Assembly (NCBI GenBank): GCA_049324875.1
Contig: JBMONC010000048.1
Span: forward strand, 23,969-87,968
Direction of reading: 5' to 3'
DNA length: 64,000 nt
DNA from: JAWLHU01 sp049324875
GTDB lineage: Bacteria > Bacillota > Sulfobacillia > Symbiobacteriales > Symbiobacteriaceae
The stretch's first letter is position 1, and each line of letters opens with the position of its first letter. A program made the position numbers and the translations under genes. Shown here piece after piece: positions 1 through 7,603 of this stretch. The notes under the pieces were generated by a model. It saw only the letters and a list, made by a program, of their open reading frames with translations. It did no database searches and was not told where the DNA came from.

Positions 1-1
1 G

Positions 2-1498
2 GTCACCGCCCGGGGCGACCTGCTCCTCTTCATGACCGGCAGCCGCTACTGGCTGGTCAGCGAGGGGATGCAGCGCTTCCAGCCGCTCGACCTGCCCGCC
101 GCGGCGCGCCCGTTCGCCGCCATCGCCCCCGACGGGCGCTCCCTCTGGCTGGTGAGCGACGGCGAGGTCTACCTGGTGGAGACTGCCACCGGCAGGGCGG
201 AGATGCTCGGCCGGATCGGGGGGGCGGAGCCCGGCATCCCCAGCATCATCTTCAACCAGGGGGAGATCGCCGTCACCATCACCACCCCCCTCTTTCAGGG
301 GCGGCGGTGGGGCAGTGAGATCCTGCGCTTCCGCCGGGATGGCCGGCTGCTGGAGCGGCGCACCACCCCCGGCCTCGCCTACCCCTCGCCGGATGGGAAG
401 CTGGTGGCCTGGGAGGGCGATATCCTGGGCCTGACCCACACCCTGACCATCGGGTCGGCTGATCTGTCGCCCCAGCTGCGGCTGCGGGGGGAGATGAGCT
501 GCTCCATGCCCTTCCAGGGCCCCTACTGGCTGCCCGATGCCAGCGGCCTGGTGGTCCGGACCAGCCGCGGCCCCCGCCTCCTCAAGCTGGACGGGAGCCT
601 GGAGCCGGCGCCCTCCAAGACGGATCAGGCATGGGCGGTGCCGGTGCCGGCCCCCGACCGGGCTGACCGCTTCACCATCCATGGCACTGCGGTGATCGAC
701 GCCCACGGCAGGGCGGTGGCAGCAGCCTTCCATGACATGACGGTGGGCCGCCTGCATCCCTGGGGCGAGAGCAGCGAGGAGATCCGCTTCATCCTCCTCC
801 TGGGCGGCAGGGGGGTCTCCTGCGATCCGGACATCTTCCCGCCGGAGGTGGAGCGGGCGCCCTTCGCCCCCCTCGCCGGCCTGACGGTCAAGGTGGCGCC
901 GAACGACTGCGTCAACCTGCGGGCCTCCTTCAGCAAGGAATCGCCGGTGATCACCTGCCTGCCCGACGGCGCCCGGCTGACCGCCGCCGAGCCGCCCGGG
1001 GTGAACAACAAGGGGGAGCTGCGGCGGTGGGGCAACCCCATGGAGACCGGGAACGGCGGCCCCTGGTGGTGGTATGTCCGGACCGAGCAGGGGCAGCGGG
1101 GCTGGGTCTACCTGGACGCCGAGTACCTGACCTTTACCGTCGCCGATCGGCCCGAGGAGCCCGCCGACCTCCTGCTCCGGCGGGTGGAGGATCAGCTTCA
1201 CAACATGGCCTTCTGGCTCCGGGTCGCTTCCGGAGAGCAGGTCTGCGGTGAGCACTGCGCACCCGGGAGCAGCGGGATGACCGCCGCGGTGGCAGGCCTG
1301 ATCTTCTGGTGCGAGACCGGACCCGGTGCCCTCGGGGCCGACCCCGCTTACGACCCGGCCCTCCACGGCCCCGGGCTCTCCCGGCTGCGGGCCGCCTGCC
1401 AGGGGCTCCAGTCGGCCCGGGAGCAGATCGGGCCGCCGGAGGAGGGCCCGGCCTGGAACCAGCGGGTGAAGGAGCTGCTGGCACAGCTGGAGCGGTGA
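2..1498 (+). CDS. Secreted or surface protein with C-terminal SH3-like domain (5' partial)
   Basis: The reading frame is open from base 2 to the stop at 1498, and the first in-frame ATG (32) has no ribosome binding site, so the gene most likely begins outside the window. The first ~280 residues contain repeated short beta-strand motifs with Trp and Asp-Gly turns (FAAIAPDGRSLWLVSDG, AYPSPDGKLVAWEG), as in beta-propeller or WD40-like proteins. Residues ~295-380 resemble a bacterial SH3 (SH3b) domain: VNLRASFSKESPVITCLPDG, a Trp-rich stretch, then GQRGWVYLDAEYL. SH3b domains usually bind cell-wall peptides. The tail is helical. The exact role is unknown. Confidence 0.75.
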   Translation, partial: VTARGDLLLFMTGSRYWLVSEGMQRFQPLDLPAAARPFAAIAPDGRSLWLVSDGEVYLVETATGRAEMLGRIGGAEPGIPSIIFNQGEIAVTITTPLFQGRRWGSEILRFRRDGRLLERRTTPGLAYPSPDGKLVAWEGDILGLTHTLTIGSADLSPQLRLRGEMSCSMPFQGPYWLPDASGLVVRTSRGPRLLKLDGSLEPAPSKTDQAWAVPVPAPDRADRFTIHGTAVIDAHGRAVAAAFHDMTVGRLHPWGESSEEIRFILLLGGRGVSCDPDIFPPEVERAPFAPLAGLTVKVAPNDCVNLRASFSKESPVITCLPDGARLTAAEPPGVNNKGELRRWGNPMETGNGGPWWWYVRTEQGQRGWVYLDAEYLTFTVADRPEEPADLLLRRVEDQLHNMAFWLRVASGEQVCGEHCAPGSSGMTAAVAGLIFWCETGPGALGADPAYDPALHGPGLSRLRAACQGLQSAREQIGPPEEGPAWNQRVKELLAQLER

Positions 1499-1504
1499 AC
1501 GCGC

Positions 1505-1530
1505 ACAGGCACCCCGTCTGGGGTGCCTGT
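1505..1530. terminator. Hairpin between convergent genes
   Basis: A perfect 11-bp stem (ACAGGCACCCC / GGGGTGCCTGT) with loop GTCT lies 6 bases after the stop of the SH3-domain gene and ~20 bases before the stop of the convergent MFS gene. There is no strong T-run on either side, so termination is inferred from position and stem strength. Confidence 0.6.
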
Positions 1531-1550
1531 CAGGCTGTAGACGAACTCTC

Positions 1551-2855
1551 TTACCGCCCCACCCCGGGCCCCGGGACGGGCTCCTTCCCCACCGGCGGCG
1601 CCGGCACCGCCCGCCGGACCGGGGGCAGGACCATCGCCAGCAGCAGGGTCGGGACCACCAGCGCCGCCACCACGTTCAGCACCGCCACCACCCCCCAGCG
1701 GTCGGCCACCATCCCCAGCAGCATCGTCCCCACCCCGCCCATGCCGAAGGCGAGGCCCAGGTTGAGGCCGGAGGCAAGGCCGAGACTGCGGGGCATATAC
1801 TCCTGGGTCATCACCAGGGTGATGGTGAAGGTCGCGACCACCATGAAGCCGGCGAAGAAGAGGCAGATCAGCATCGGCACCCCCCGCAGATAGGGGAGGA
1901 TGATCTGCAGCGGCAGCAGGAGGGCGAAGGAGCCGACCAGCACCCGCTTGGTGCCGAACCGGTCAGCCAGGGGGGCGCCCAGCAGGGTCCCCCCCACCCC
2001 GGACATCAGGTAGGTCATCTGGATCAGGCCGGCGGTGGCCGGGTCGTTCTTCAGCACGTCGATCCAGAAGAAGGGCACGTAGGAGGCGACCCCCAGGTTG
2101 ATCACCGAGCGGAGGATCACCAGCAGGGTGAGCAGCCCGATCCCCAGCCAGTTGGTGGCAGCCATCTCCTCCCGCTTCGCCTGGCGGGCGGGGGAGCTGT
2201 GCTCATGGGCCTGCCACCTCGGCAGCAGCCGGATCAGGAAGGCGGCCAGCGCCAGCGGCAGCACCGCCGCCCAGACGGTCCCCTTCAGCCCGCCGAAGCT
2301 GAGCAGCAGGCTGGCGTAGACCGGCCCCAGGGCGTAGCCGAAGTTGCCGCCCACGTTGTAGATCGCCATCGCCAGGGCCCGGCGCCCCCCGGAGAGGTGG
2401 TGCGCCGCGTGCGCCCCCTCGGGGTGGAAGGCGGCGACGCCGAGGGCGGTGAAGACCACCAGCGCCAGGACCATCCAGTAGCTGGACATGAAGCCGATCA
2501 CCGCCAGCCCCACCCCGCCGAAGGCCAGGCTGAGGGGCAGCAGCCACCGCTTCTCCGCCCGGTCGCTGATGTAGCCGAAGATCGGCTGGGTGAAGGTGGA
2601 GGTCAGGTTGGAGAAGAGCGGGATCATGCCGACCATCGTGTAGGAGAGACCATAGGCCTCCCGCAGGGTCGGCAGGAGGGCGAGGGTTGCCCCGGCCACC
2701 AGATCCACCACGCCGTGGGTGATGGAGAGGATGATCAGAAACCAGAGTGCGGGGCGCTGGGCCCCCTGGGGCAGGTTCACGCTGTTCAGGGCCTCCTCGC
2801 CGATCGAAGCCGATAATTTAGGTTCAGAAGTATTTCGCTCCACCGGACGCAACAT
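1551..2855 (-). CDS. MFS transporter, fosmidomycin-resistance (Fsr)-like
   Basis: This is a 434-residue protein with about 12 hydrophobic helices, the size of a standard major facilitator antiporter. The first helix carries SITHGVVDLVAGATLALLP and the loop after helix 2 reads FGYISDRAEKRW, the MFS motif-A region; PEGAHAAHHLSG recalls the Fsr subgroup (FHPEG). A drug or metabolite efflux role is inferred from the family. The start is uncertain: ATG 2855 lies directly behind a GGAGG, and GTG 2843 would have better spacing. The frame also stays open further upstream into the divergent gene's promoter region, which is unlikely to be coding. Confidence 0.85.
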   Translation of the reverse strand: MLRPVERNTSEPKLSASIGEEALNSVNLPQGAQRPALWFLIILSITHGVVDLVAGATLALLPTLREAYGLSYTMVGMIPLFSNLTSTFTQPIFGYISDRAEKRWLLPLSLAFGGVGLAVIGFMSSYWMVLALVVFTALGVAAFHPEGAHAAHHLSGGRRALAMAIYNVGGNFGYALGPVYASLLLSFGGLKGTVWAAVLPLALAAFLIRLLPRWQAHEHSSPARQAKREEMAATNWLGIGLLTLLVILRSVINLGVASYVPFFWIDVLKNDPATAGLIQMTYLMSGVGGTLLGAPLADRFGTKRVLVGSFALLLPLQIILPYLRGVPMLICLFFAGFMVVATFTITLVMTQEYMPRSLGLASGLNLGLAFGMGGVGTMLLGMVADRWGVVAVLNVVAALVVPTLLLAMVLPPVRRAVPAPPVGKEPVPGPGVGR

Positions 2856-2962
2856 CCTCCAGCCGCTGACGAAGAGGAGTCCGCCCCCCGAAGTCGAATT
2901 GGACGGAGATGGGTCGCCGGGCTCCCCCGGTCGGCCTGCTGTGGGCAGAGGAGCACACAAAC

Positions 2963-3667
2963 GTGAGAGATCGAGTGAACGGACCGAAGTGGGCGCTCGC
3001 CGTGGTCATGATGATCCTCGGGCTGCTGATCAGCACCCAGTTCCGCATACAGAGACAGGTGCCGACCGACCCCAGCCGGCTCCGGACCGATGAGCTGGTG
3101 GCCGCTCTTCAGGAGCGGGAGGAGGCGCTTCAGGCCGCCAACGCCGAGCGGGAGAAGCTGCGGGCGGAGGTGGAGAAGCTGCGCCTCTCCATCAGCGCCA
3201 CGGTCCCGCCGCCGCAGGAGGACACCGACCGGCTGGAGATCCTGGCGGGGACCCGTGCCGTGACCGGCCCGGGCGTGATCGTCACCCTGATGGAGACCCC
3301 GACCGCCATCGCCGCCAAGAACCAGGTCCGGGACGAGGACATCTGGCGGGTGCTGAACGAGCTGCTGACGGCGGGGGCCGAGGCGGTCTCGGTCAACGGT
3401 CAGCGGATCACCTCGGTCACCGGCATCCGCAACGTGGGCAGCCGGATCCTGGTCAACCAGACCATGATCGCCAGCCCGGTGGAGATCCACGCCGTGGGCG
3501 ATCCGGTGGTCCTGGAGGCGAGCATGAAGCTGCGGGGTGGCGTCGTCGAGCTGCTGGGGCGCTGGGGCATCCAGGTGAAGGTGAGCAAGAGCGATGCGCT
3601 GAAGCTCCCGCCGCTCCGGTCCGTCCCTGTCTTCCGGTTCGCCAAGCCCCAGACGGAGGTCCAGTGA
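2963..3667 (+). CDS. DUF881 family membrane-anchored protein
   Basis: The 234-residue protein has one N-terminal membrane anchor (WALAVVMMILGLLIS), a coiled coil at residues ~35-75 (LVAALQEREEALQAANAEREKLRAEV written in pieces), then the conserved DUF881 body with GTRAVTGPGVIVTL, LNELLTAGAEAVSVNGQRI and a C-terminal RGGVVELLGRWGIQVKV. DUF881 proteins (YlxW/YlxX type) are common in Firmicutes next to division genes, but none are adjacent here. GTG 2963 was chosen because AGAGGAG lies 9 bases upstream; GTG 2975 is an alternative. It is divergent from the MFS gene. Confidence 0.85.
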   Translation: MRDRVNGPKWALAVVMMILGLLISTQFRIQRQVPTDPSRLRTDELVAALQEREEALQAANAEREKLRAEVEKLRLSISATVPPPQEDTDRLEILAGTRAVTGPGVIVTLMETPTAIAAKNQVRDEDIWRVLNELLTAGAEAVSVNGQRITSVTGIRNVGSRILVNQTMIASPVEIHAVGDPVVLEASMKLRGGVVELLGRWGIQVKVSKSDALKLPPLRSVPVFRFAKPQTEVQ

Positions 3668-3673
3668 CAGCAG

Positions 3674-3702
3674 GGCCGGTTCCCCATGGCGGGGAGCCGG
3701 CC
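3674..3702 (+). terminator. Terminator hairpin after DUF881 gene
   Basis: A 12-bp stem (GGCCGGTTCCCC / GGGGAGCCGGCC, one G-T pair) with loop ATGGC starts 7 bases after the DUF881 stop. It is followed by ATCCGTTTG rather than a clean T-run. Confidence 0.6.
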
Positions 3703-3744
3703 ATCCGTTTGCTCACGGCTTCGAAAGCCCGGCTCTTTTGTTTT

Positions 3745-3789
3745 GAGCGCAAGAATCGGATGGGCCGCTACCGGGGGAGCCCTTATGAT
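3745..3789 (+). promoter_or_regulatory. Promoter with Ada-box-like element for the DMT transporter
   Basis: The 17-mer GCGCAAGAATCGGATGG (3747-3763) is followed after exactly 20 bases by TATGAT (3784-3789), a good -10 element, 29 bases ahead of the ATG at 3819. The same 17-mer with the same 20-base spacing to a TATGCT -10 stands in front of ada (5960-6002). The GCGCAAGA core resembles the B-box (GCAA) of E. coli Ada operators as I remember them. Control by methylated Ada is inferred. Confidence 0.6.
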
Positions 3790-3818
3790 GGGGGAAACCA
3801 CCTCGGGAGGGACCGACC

Positions 3819-4700
3819 ATGACATCCAAGCAGACCGGGGCACTGCTGCTGCTCTCCGCCATCTGGGGCGCCGTCTTTCTCTTCTTCCGCATCGCTGTAC
3901 CGGTGCTGGGGCCGGTGATGCTGATCGAGCTGCGGGTCGGGATCGCAGCGCTGGCCCTGCTCCTCTACGGCCTGATCCGGCGGCAGGTGCCGCCCCTGCG
4001 CCCCCACTGGCGCCACTACCTGCTGATCGGCACCATCAACTCCGCCATCCCCTACCTGCTCTTCGCCGTGGCTGCCCTCTACCTGCCCTCTTCCATCCTG
4101 GTCACCCTGAACGCCACCACCCCGCTCTTCGGCCTGCTGGTGGCGGCGCTCTGGATGGGGGAGCGGCTGACGCCCCAGAAGGTGGGCGGACTGCTCCTGG
4201 GACTGGCCGGGGTGGTCACCCTGGTGGGCCTGGGGCCGATCCCGCTGACGCCCGAAACCCTGCTGGCCACCGGCCTCTCGCTGCTGGCCGCCCTCTCCTA
4301 CGGCTTCGCCGCCGTCTACACCAAGGTGAAGGCCAAGGGCGCCCAGCCGCAGGGTCTGGCCACCTACAGCCAGCTCTTCGCCGCCCTGGTGATCGCCCCG
4401 CTGACCCCTCTGGCGCTGCCGGAGGCGATGCCCTCGCTGCTGGTGGTGGGCAGCGTCCTCACCCTCGCGGTGCTCTGCACCTCCGTCGCCTTCCTGCTCT
4501 ACTTCTACCTGATCGTGGAGGCGGGGCCGACCCGGGCGGTGATGGTCACCTATCTGGCCCCGGCCTTCGGGATGCTCTGGGGGGCTCTTCTGCTCCACGA
4601 GCCGCTGGGGCCCGGCAGCTTCGCCGGACTGGCGCTGATCCTGCTCAGCGTGGCGCTGGTCACCCGGGGCGCCCCCGCCGCCCGGCCCGCTCGGGCGTAG
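3819..4700 (+). CDS. EamA/DMT superfamily exporter
   Basis: This is a 293-residue protein with ten hydrophobic helices in two similar halves, the usual EamA (drug/metabolite transporter) arrangement and length. Family landmarks are the N-terminal LLLLSAIWGAVFLFFRIAVPVLGP, the end of half one (NATTPLFGLLVAALWMGERLTP) and the matching end of half two (YLAPAFGMLWGALLLHEPLGPG). The substrate cannot be told from sequence; amino acid or metabolite efflux is typical. The start at ATG 3819 has GGGAGG 6-7 bases upstream. It is convergent with ada and shares ada's promoter motif, which suggests a role in the alkylation response. Confidence 0.9.
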   Translation: MTSKQTGALLLLSAIWGAVFLFFRIAVPVLGPVMLIELRVGIAALALLLYGLIRRQVPPLRPHWRHYLLIGTINSAIPYLLFAVAALYLPSSILVTLNATTPLFGLLVAALWMGERLTPQKVGGLLLGLAGVVTLVGLGPIPLTPETLLATGLSLLAALSYGFAAVYTKVKAKGAQPQGLATYSQLFAALVIAPLTPLALPEAMPSLLVVGSVLTLAVLCTSVAFLLYFYLIVEAGPTRAVMVTYLAPAFGMLWGALLLHEPLGPGSFAGLALILLSVALVTRGAPAARPARA

Positions 4701-4740
4701 GTGGCCGTCATCGGGCAGGGCGATCGACGGGTCAGGCACC

Positions 4741-4770
4741 AGACCACCCGGGGATCGCCCCGGGTGGTCT
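4741..4770. terminator. Bidirectional terminator, 13-bp perfect stem
   Basis: A perfect palindrome (AGACCACCCGGGG / CCCCGGGTGGTCT, loop ATCG) lies 40 bases after the EamA stop and 91 bases beyond the end of convergent ada. A second hairpin follows at 4801-4827. Confidence 0.75.
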
Positions 4771-4800
4771 CTCGACCACACACCTGTATCCGAAGCACTC

Positions 4801-4827
4801 GGCCCCCATCCCGGAGGGATGAGGGCC
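4801..4827. terminator. Second terminator hairpin between eamA and ada
   Basis: GGCCCCCATCCC pairs with GGGATGAGGGCC across a 3-base loop with one mismatch. It lies 34 bases beyond the ada stop on the minus strand, so it more likely serves ada. Confidence 0.55.
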
Positions 4828-4860
4828 TCACTCGCTGTTCACTCCCCACCCATGAGGGGT

Positions 4861-5916
4861 TTACTTCGGGCTGTAGCTCCGCTCCTGCTCCAGCAGCGCA
4901 CGCTTCCGCTCCACCCCCCAGCGGTAGCCGGCCAGGTCGCCGCTGGTGCGGACGATCCGGTGGCAGGGGACCACCACGGCGACGGGGTTGGTGGCGCAGG
5001 CCCGGGCCACCGCCCGGACGGCGGTGGGCTCCCCGATCATCGCCGCCAGCTCCCGGTAGGAGCGGACCTCCCCGTAGGGGATCGATCGGAGCGCCTCCCA
5101 GACCCGCTGCTGGAAGGCGGTCCCCTTCACGTCCAGGGGCAGGTCCAGCCGGGTCTGCCGCCCGGTCAGATGGGCCTGCACCGCCCGCAGGTGCGGGGCC
5201 AGCGCCTCCGGGTCGTGCCGGATGGCGGCCCGGGGAAACTCCCGGCGCAGCCCCTCCACCAGCGGCTGATCCTCGTCGCCGAAGCGCAGGTCGCAGACCC
5301 CCCGGGGCGTGGCCGCCACCAGGACCCGGCCCAGCGGGGTCTCGGCGGTGGCGTAGGCGATCTCCTCCCCGGCGCCACCGCTCCGGTAGGCGCCCGGGGA
5401 CATGCCCAGGTGGCGGGCCGCCTTCTCGTAGAGCGCCCGGGGAGAGCCGTACCCCGCCTCGTAGAGCGCCTGGGTCACGTTGGCCCCCTGCTTCAGCTCC
5501 GCCTTGAGCCGCTCGGCCCGGTGCAGCTGGGCGTACTCCTTCGGGGTGAGGCCCGTGGCCCGCTTGAAGAGGCGCTGCAGGTGGAAGGGGCTGAGCCCCA
5601 CCGCCTTGCCCAGCGCCGCCAGCGAGGGGGTGGACTCCGCCGTCTGCAGGATCTGCTGGACCTGGGCCACCACCCGCTGGTCGGTTGAGACCGTCTGGGG
5701 CTGGCAGCGGCGGCAGGGCCGGAAGCCCGCCTGCTCAGCCTGGCTGGTCGTCTCAAAGAAGCGGACGTTCTCCCGCCGGGGCCGCCGGGACGGGCAGGTG
5801 GGCCGGCAGTAGACCCCGGTGGTGGTCACGGCGTAATAGAAGAGCCCGTCCGCCGCAGCGTCGCGGCCGAGCACCGCCTGCCAGCGTCGCTCATCGCTCA
5901 CGTCCATCAATGCCAT
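4861..5916 (-). CDS. ada: Ada: methylphosphotriester/O6-alkylguanine DNA repair protein and activator
   Basis: The 351-residue protein has the full E. coli-type Ada layout (354 aa). Residues ~1-75 form the zinc domain with YCRPTCPSRRPRRENVRFF and PCRRC; the first Cys accepts the methyl group from phosphotriesters. Residues ~85-175 are an AraC-type helix-turn-helix (SLAALGKAVGLSPFHLQRLF). Residues ~180-345 are the O6-methylguanine methyltransferase with the PCHR active site (VVVPCHRIVRTSGDLAGYRW). ATG 5916 follows GGAGG by 7 bases; an in-frame ATG further upstream has no binding site. Predicted to be autoregulated through the element at 5960-6002. Confidence 0.95.
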   Translation of the reverse strand: MALMDVSDERRWQAVLGRDAAADGLFYYAVTTTGVYCRPTCPSRRPRRENVRFFETTSQAEQAGFRPCRRCQPQTVSTDQRVVAQVQQILQTAESTPSLAALGKAVGLSPFHLQRLFKRATGLTPKEYAQLHRAERLKAELKQGANVTQALYEAGYGSPRALYEKAARHLGMSPGAYRSGGAGEEIAYATAETPLGRVLVAATPRGVCDLRFGDEDQPLVEGLRREFPRAAIRHDPEALAPHLRAVQAHLTGRQTRLDLPLDVKGTAFQQRVWEALRSIPYGEVRSYRELAAMIGEPTAVRAVARACATNPVAVVVPCHRIVRTSGDLAGYRWGVERKRALLEQERSYSPK

Positions 5917-5959
5917 CGCCTCTCCTCCTCGGGGCGCCCCTCCGGGGGCTTCCAGGTCT

Positions 5960-6002
5960 AGCATAGGGGATCTTTCGGCGGGGCGCCATCCGATTCTTGC
6001 GC
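5960..6002 (-). promoter_or_regulatory. ada promoter with Ada-box-like 17-mer
   Basis: On the minus strand GCGCAAGAATCGGATGG (6002-5986) is followed after 20 bases by TATGCT (5965-5960), 43 bases upstream of the ada ATG. It is identical in sequence and spacing to the element ahead of the DMT transporter, so the two copies form a perfect 17-bp inverted repeat flanking both genes. Confidence 0.65.
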
Positions 6003-6151
6003 GCAAACTGAGGGGCGAGGATGTGGGCGGGACGATCCGCTCCATCCAGGAGGCGCTGACCGAGACCTCGGTCCAGGTGGCGGAGCAGTTCGCCCGGAAC
6101 GGTGGTCAGCCAGACCGCTCATCAGATCGCCGCCGGCACCGGGGTGCTGAA

Positions 6152-6182
6152 GACCGGGGCTGCCCCAGCGGCGGCCCCGGTC
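6152..6182. terminator. Terminator hairpin at the end of the lipoprotein operon
   Basis: GACCGGGGC pairs with GCCCCGGTC (9 bp) right after the stop of the lipoprotein gene on the minus strand (stop at 6187). The rest of 6003-6151 holds no convincing gene; a short plus-frame helical stretch there has no binding site. Confidence 0.55.
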
Positions 6183-6186
6183 TTCC

Positions 6187-6921
6187 TCATGGCAGCTGTT
6201 CGGGGAGTTGCAGGGTGGGCGAGTACCAGAGCAGGCGGCCGTCCGCCCGCTGCAAGAGCTGCTCCCAGAAGGAGCGGATCGCCATCACCCGGGCGGCGGG
6301 CAGGCTGCCGGCGGCCTCCAGCCCGGCCACGGTGACGGCGGCCCCCTTCAGGGCGGGGAGTCGCCCCCCCTCCTCCACCTTGGCCAGCGCCGGCCCGACG
6401 CCCGCCTCGGTCAGGTTCCAGAGGTCGAGCAGCTCGCTCTGCTCCACCATGTCGCTGATGATGTAGAGGGCGGCCGTCCCCTCCGGGTAGGGCTTGAGGA
6501 ACTCCTGGACCTGGAGCAGGCTGTCCAGCAGGGCGGTCCCCTTGCCGGGGAGCCGCTGTTGGAGCAGGGCGGTCACCCCCTCCAGCGCCTCCTTCCGCCG
6601 CCGGCCCATCTCCCGGCTGTGGGTCAGGGAGTTGGTCCGCCACCAGACGTACTCCGGGAAGGTCAGGTCGACGGCGGCGGGGGCGGTGAGGGAGCGGGCG
6701 GAGACCGGCAGCACCACCAGGCGGCCGCCGGGCGGCACATGGGCGACGATGCGCTCCACCTGGGCCAGGTACTGATCCCGCACCCCCTCGGTGGAGCCGG
6801 AGAGGTCGAGCAGGGCCAGCAGGATGCGGGGCTGGGCGGGGGCGGCGGCCTGGCGGGTGCCGCAGGCCTGGAGCAGCGCAGCCGCCAGGATCAGCGGGAG
6901 CAGGCGGGACAGGCGTGACAC
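6187..6921 (-). CDS. Lipoprotein with von Willebrand factor A-like domain
   Basis: This 244-residue protein begins with a lipoprotein signal (SRLSRLLPLILAAALLQACG; Cys ~19 would be lipidated). The mature part reads ILLALLDLSGSTEGVRDQYL, a DxSGS metal-binding motif typical of VWA domains, then strands VVLPVSA and AALYIISDMVEQS. VWA domains bind partners through Mg2+ at this site, so an outer-surface binding role is inferred. GTG 6921 is preceded by AAGGAGG at 8 bases. It is the last gene of a three-gene operon with two coiled-coil proteins, 16 bases after the one before. I do not recognise the system. Confidence 0.8.
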   Translation of the reverse strand: MSRLSRLLPLILAAALLQACGTRQAAAPAQPRILLALLDLSGSTEGVRDQYLAQVERIVAHVPPGGRLVVLPVSARSLTAPAAVDLTFPEYVWWRTNSLTHSREMGRRRKEALEGVTALLQQRLPGKGTALLDSLLQVQEFLKPYPEGTAALYIISDMVEQSELLDLWNLTEAGVGPALAKVEEGGRLPALKGAAVTVAGLEAAGSLPAARVMAIRSFWEQLLQRADGRLLWYSPTLQLPEQLP

Positions 6922-6937
6922 GGGGAGATCCTCCTTC

Positions 6938-7588
6938 TCAGAGCGGGAGCGATGGGCGGTCGAGGCCGGGCTCGGCGAAGCGGGGCGGCACCTCCCAGTG
7001 CAGCTCCCGCAGCCCCCGGGGCAGCTCCAGCCGGGGCCGGTTCTCCTCCAGCAGCCCGAGAGGGGAGTCGTTCTGGTCCCGGAGCTTGATGTTGGCGTCG
7101 CTGTAAATCTGCATGTAGTGGTCCATCTCGGCGGCCAGCGCCCGGAAGCGGGCGCCCATCTCCTCCCAACGGCTCTGCCGGCGGGCGCGGGCGGCGCCCA
7201 GGGCCAGCTCGGCCCGCTCCAGCCGCCGGCGGGCCCGCTCCCGCGCCCGGTGCCAGCGCCGGAGCGCCTCCAGGTTTCGGTCGGTCCCCCGCTCCCGCCG
7301 CAGCGCCTCTGCCCGCTGGCAGTGGCCCTCCACCTCCTCCAGCCGGGCCCGGGCCTGCTCGCAGAGCCGGAGAGCCCGCACGTAGCTCGGGTAGAGCCCG
7401 AGGTCGTACTCCTGCCAGCGCCGCTCCAGGGCGGCCGCCCGCCAGTGGCCCAGATCCCGCAGGTAGAGCAGATACTTGGGGGGCCGTTCCTCATCCCGAT
7501 GGGGGATCAGTGTCCGCCCGTCCAGGGCGCCGGCGTGCCGGGCGCGCCAGCTCAGGAACAGGGTACTGAACCGGATCCAGTTGAACAT
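6938..7588 (-). CDS. Unrecognised Arg-rich coiled-coil protein
   Basis: The 216-residue protein has no membrane segment or signal peptide. Residues ~60-155 are a long Arg/Glu/Ala-rich helix likely to form a coiled coil (ARARLEEVEGHCQRAEALRR, RARERARRRLERAEL). The C-terminal ~50 residues contain GLLEENRPRLELPRGL followed by LHWEVP, which matches the C-terminus of the upstream gene's product (CLLDENLPRLIMP... LAWE). The gene sits between that coiled-coil membrane protein (15-base gap) and the VWA lipoprotein (16-base gap), and GAGGAGGAG precedes the ATG. Function unknown. Confidence 0.7.
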   Translation of the reverse strand: MFNWIRFSTLFLSWRARHAGALDGRTLIPHRDEERPPKYLLYLRDLGHWRAAALERRWQEYDLGLYPSYVRALRLCEQARARLEEVEGHCQRAEALRRERGTDRNLEALRRWHRARERARRRLERAELALGAARARRQSRWEEMGARFRALAAEMDHYMQIYSDANIKLRDQNDSPLGLLEENRPRLELPRGLRELHWEVPPRFAEPGLDRPSLPL

Positions 7589-7603
7589 GGACAGGCTCCT
7601 CCT

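Noticed and set aside
4741..4827. T-box terminator downstream of the DMT exporter
   Set aside because: The second hairpin resembles the one at 52357, but no GGTACCGC core is present; they are ordinary terminators.
6003..6151. Possible gene fragment (helical stretch IRSIQEALTETSVQVAEQF) on the plus strand upstream of the lipoprotein terminator
   Set aside because: It is short, without start or binding site, and breaks into other frames; too weak to call a remnant.
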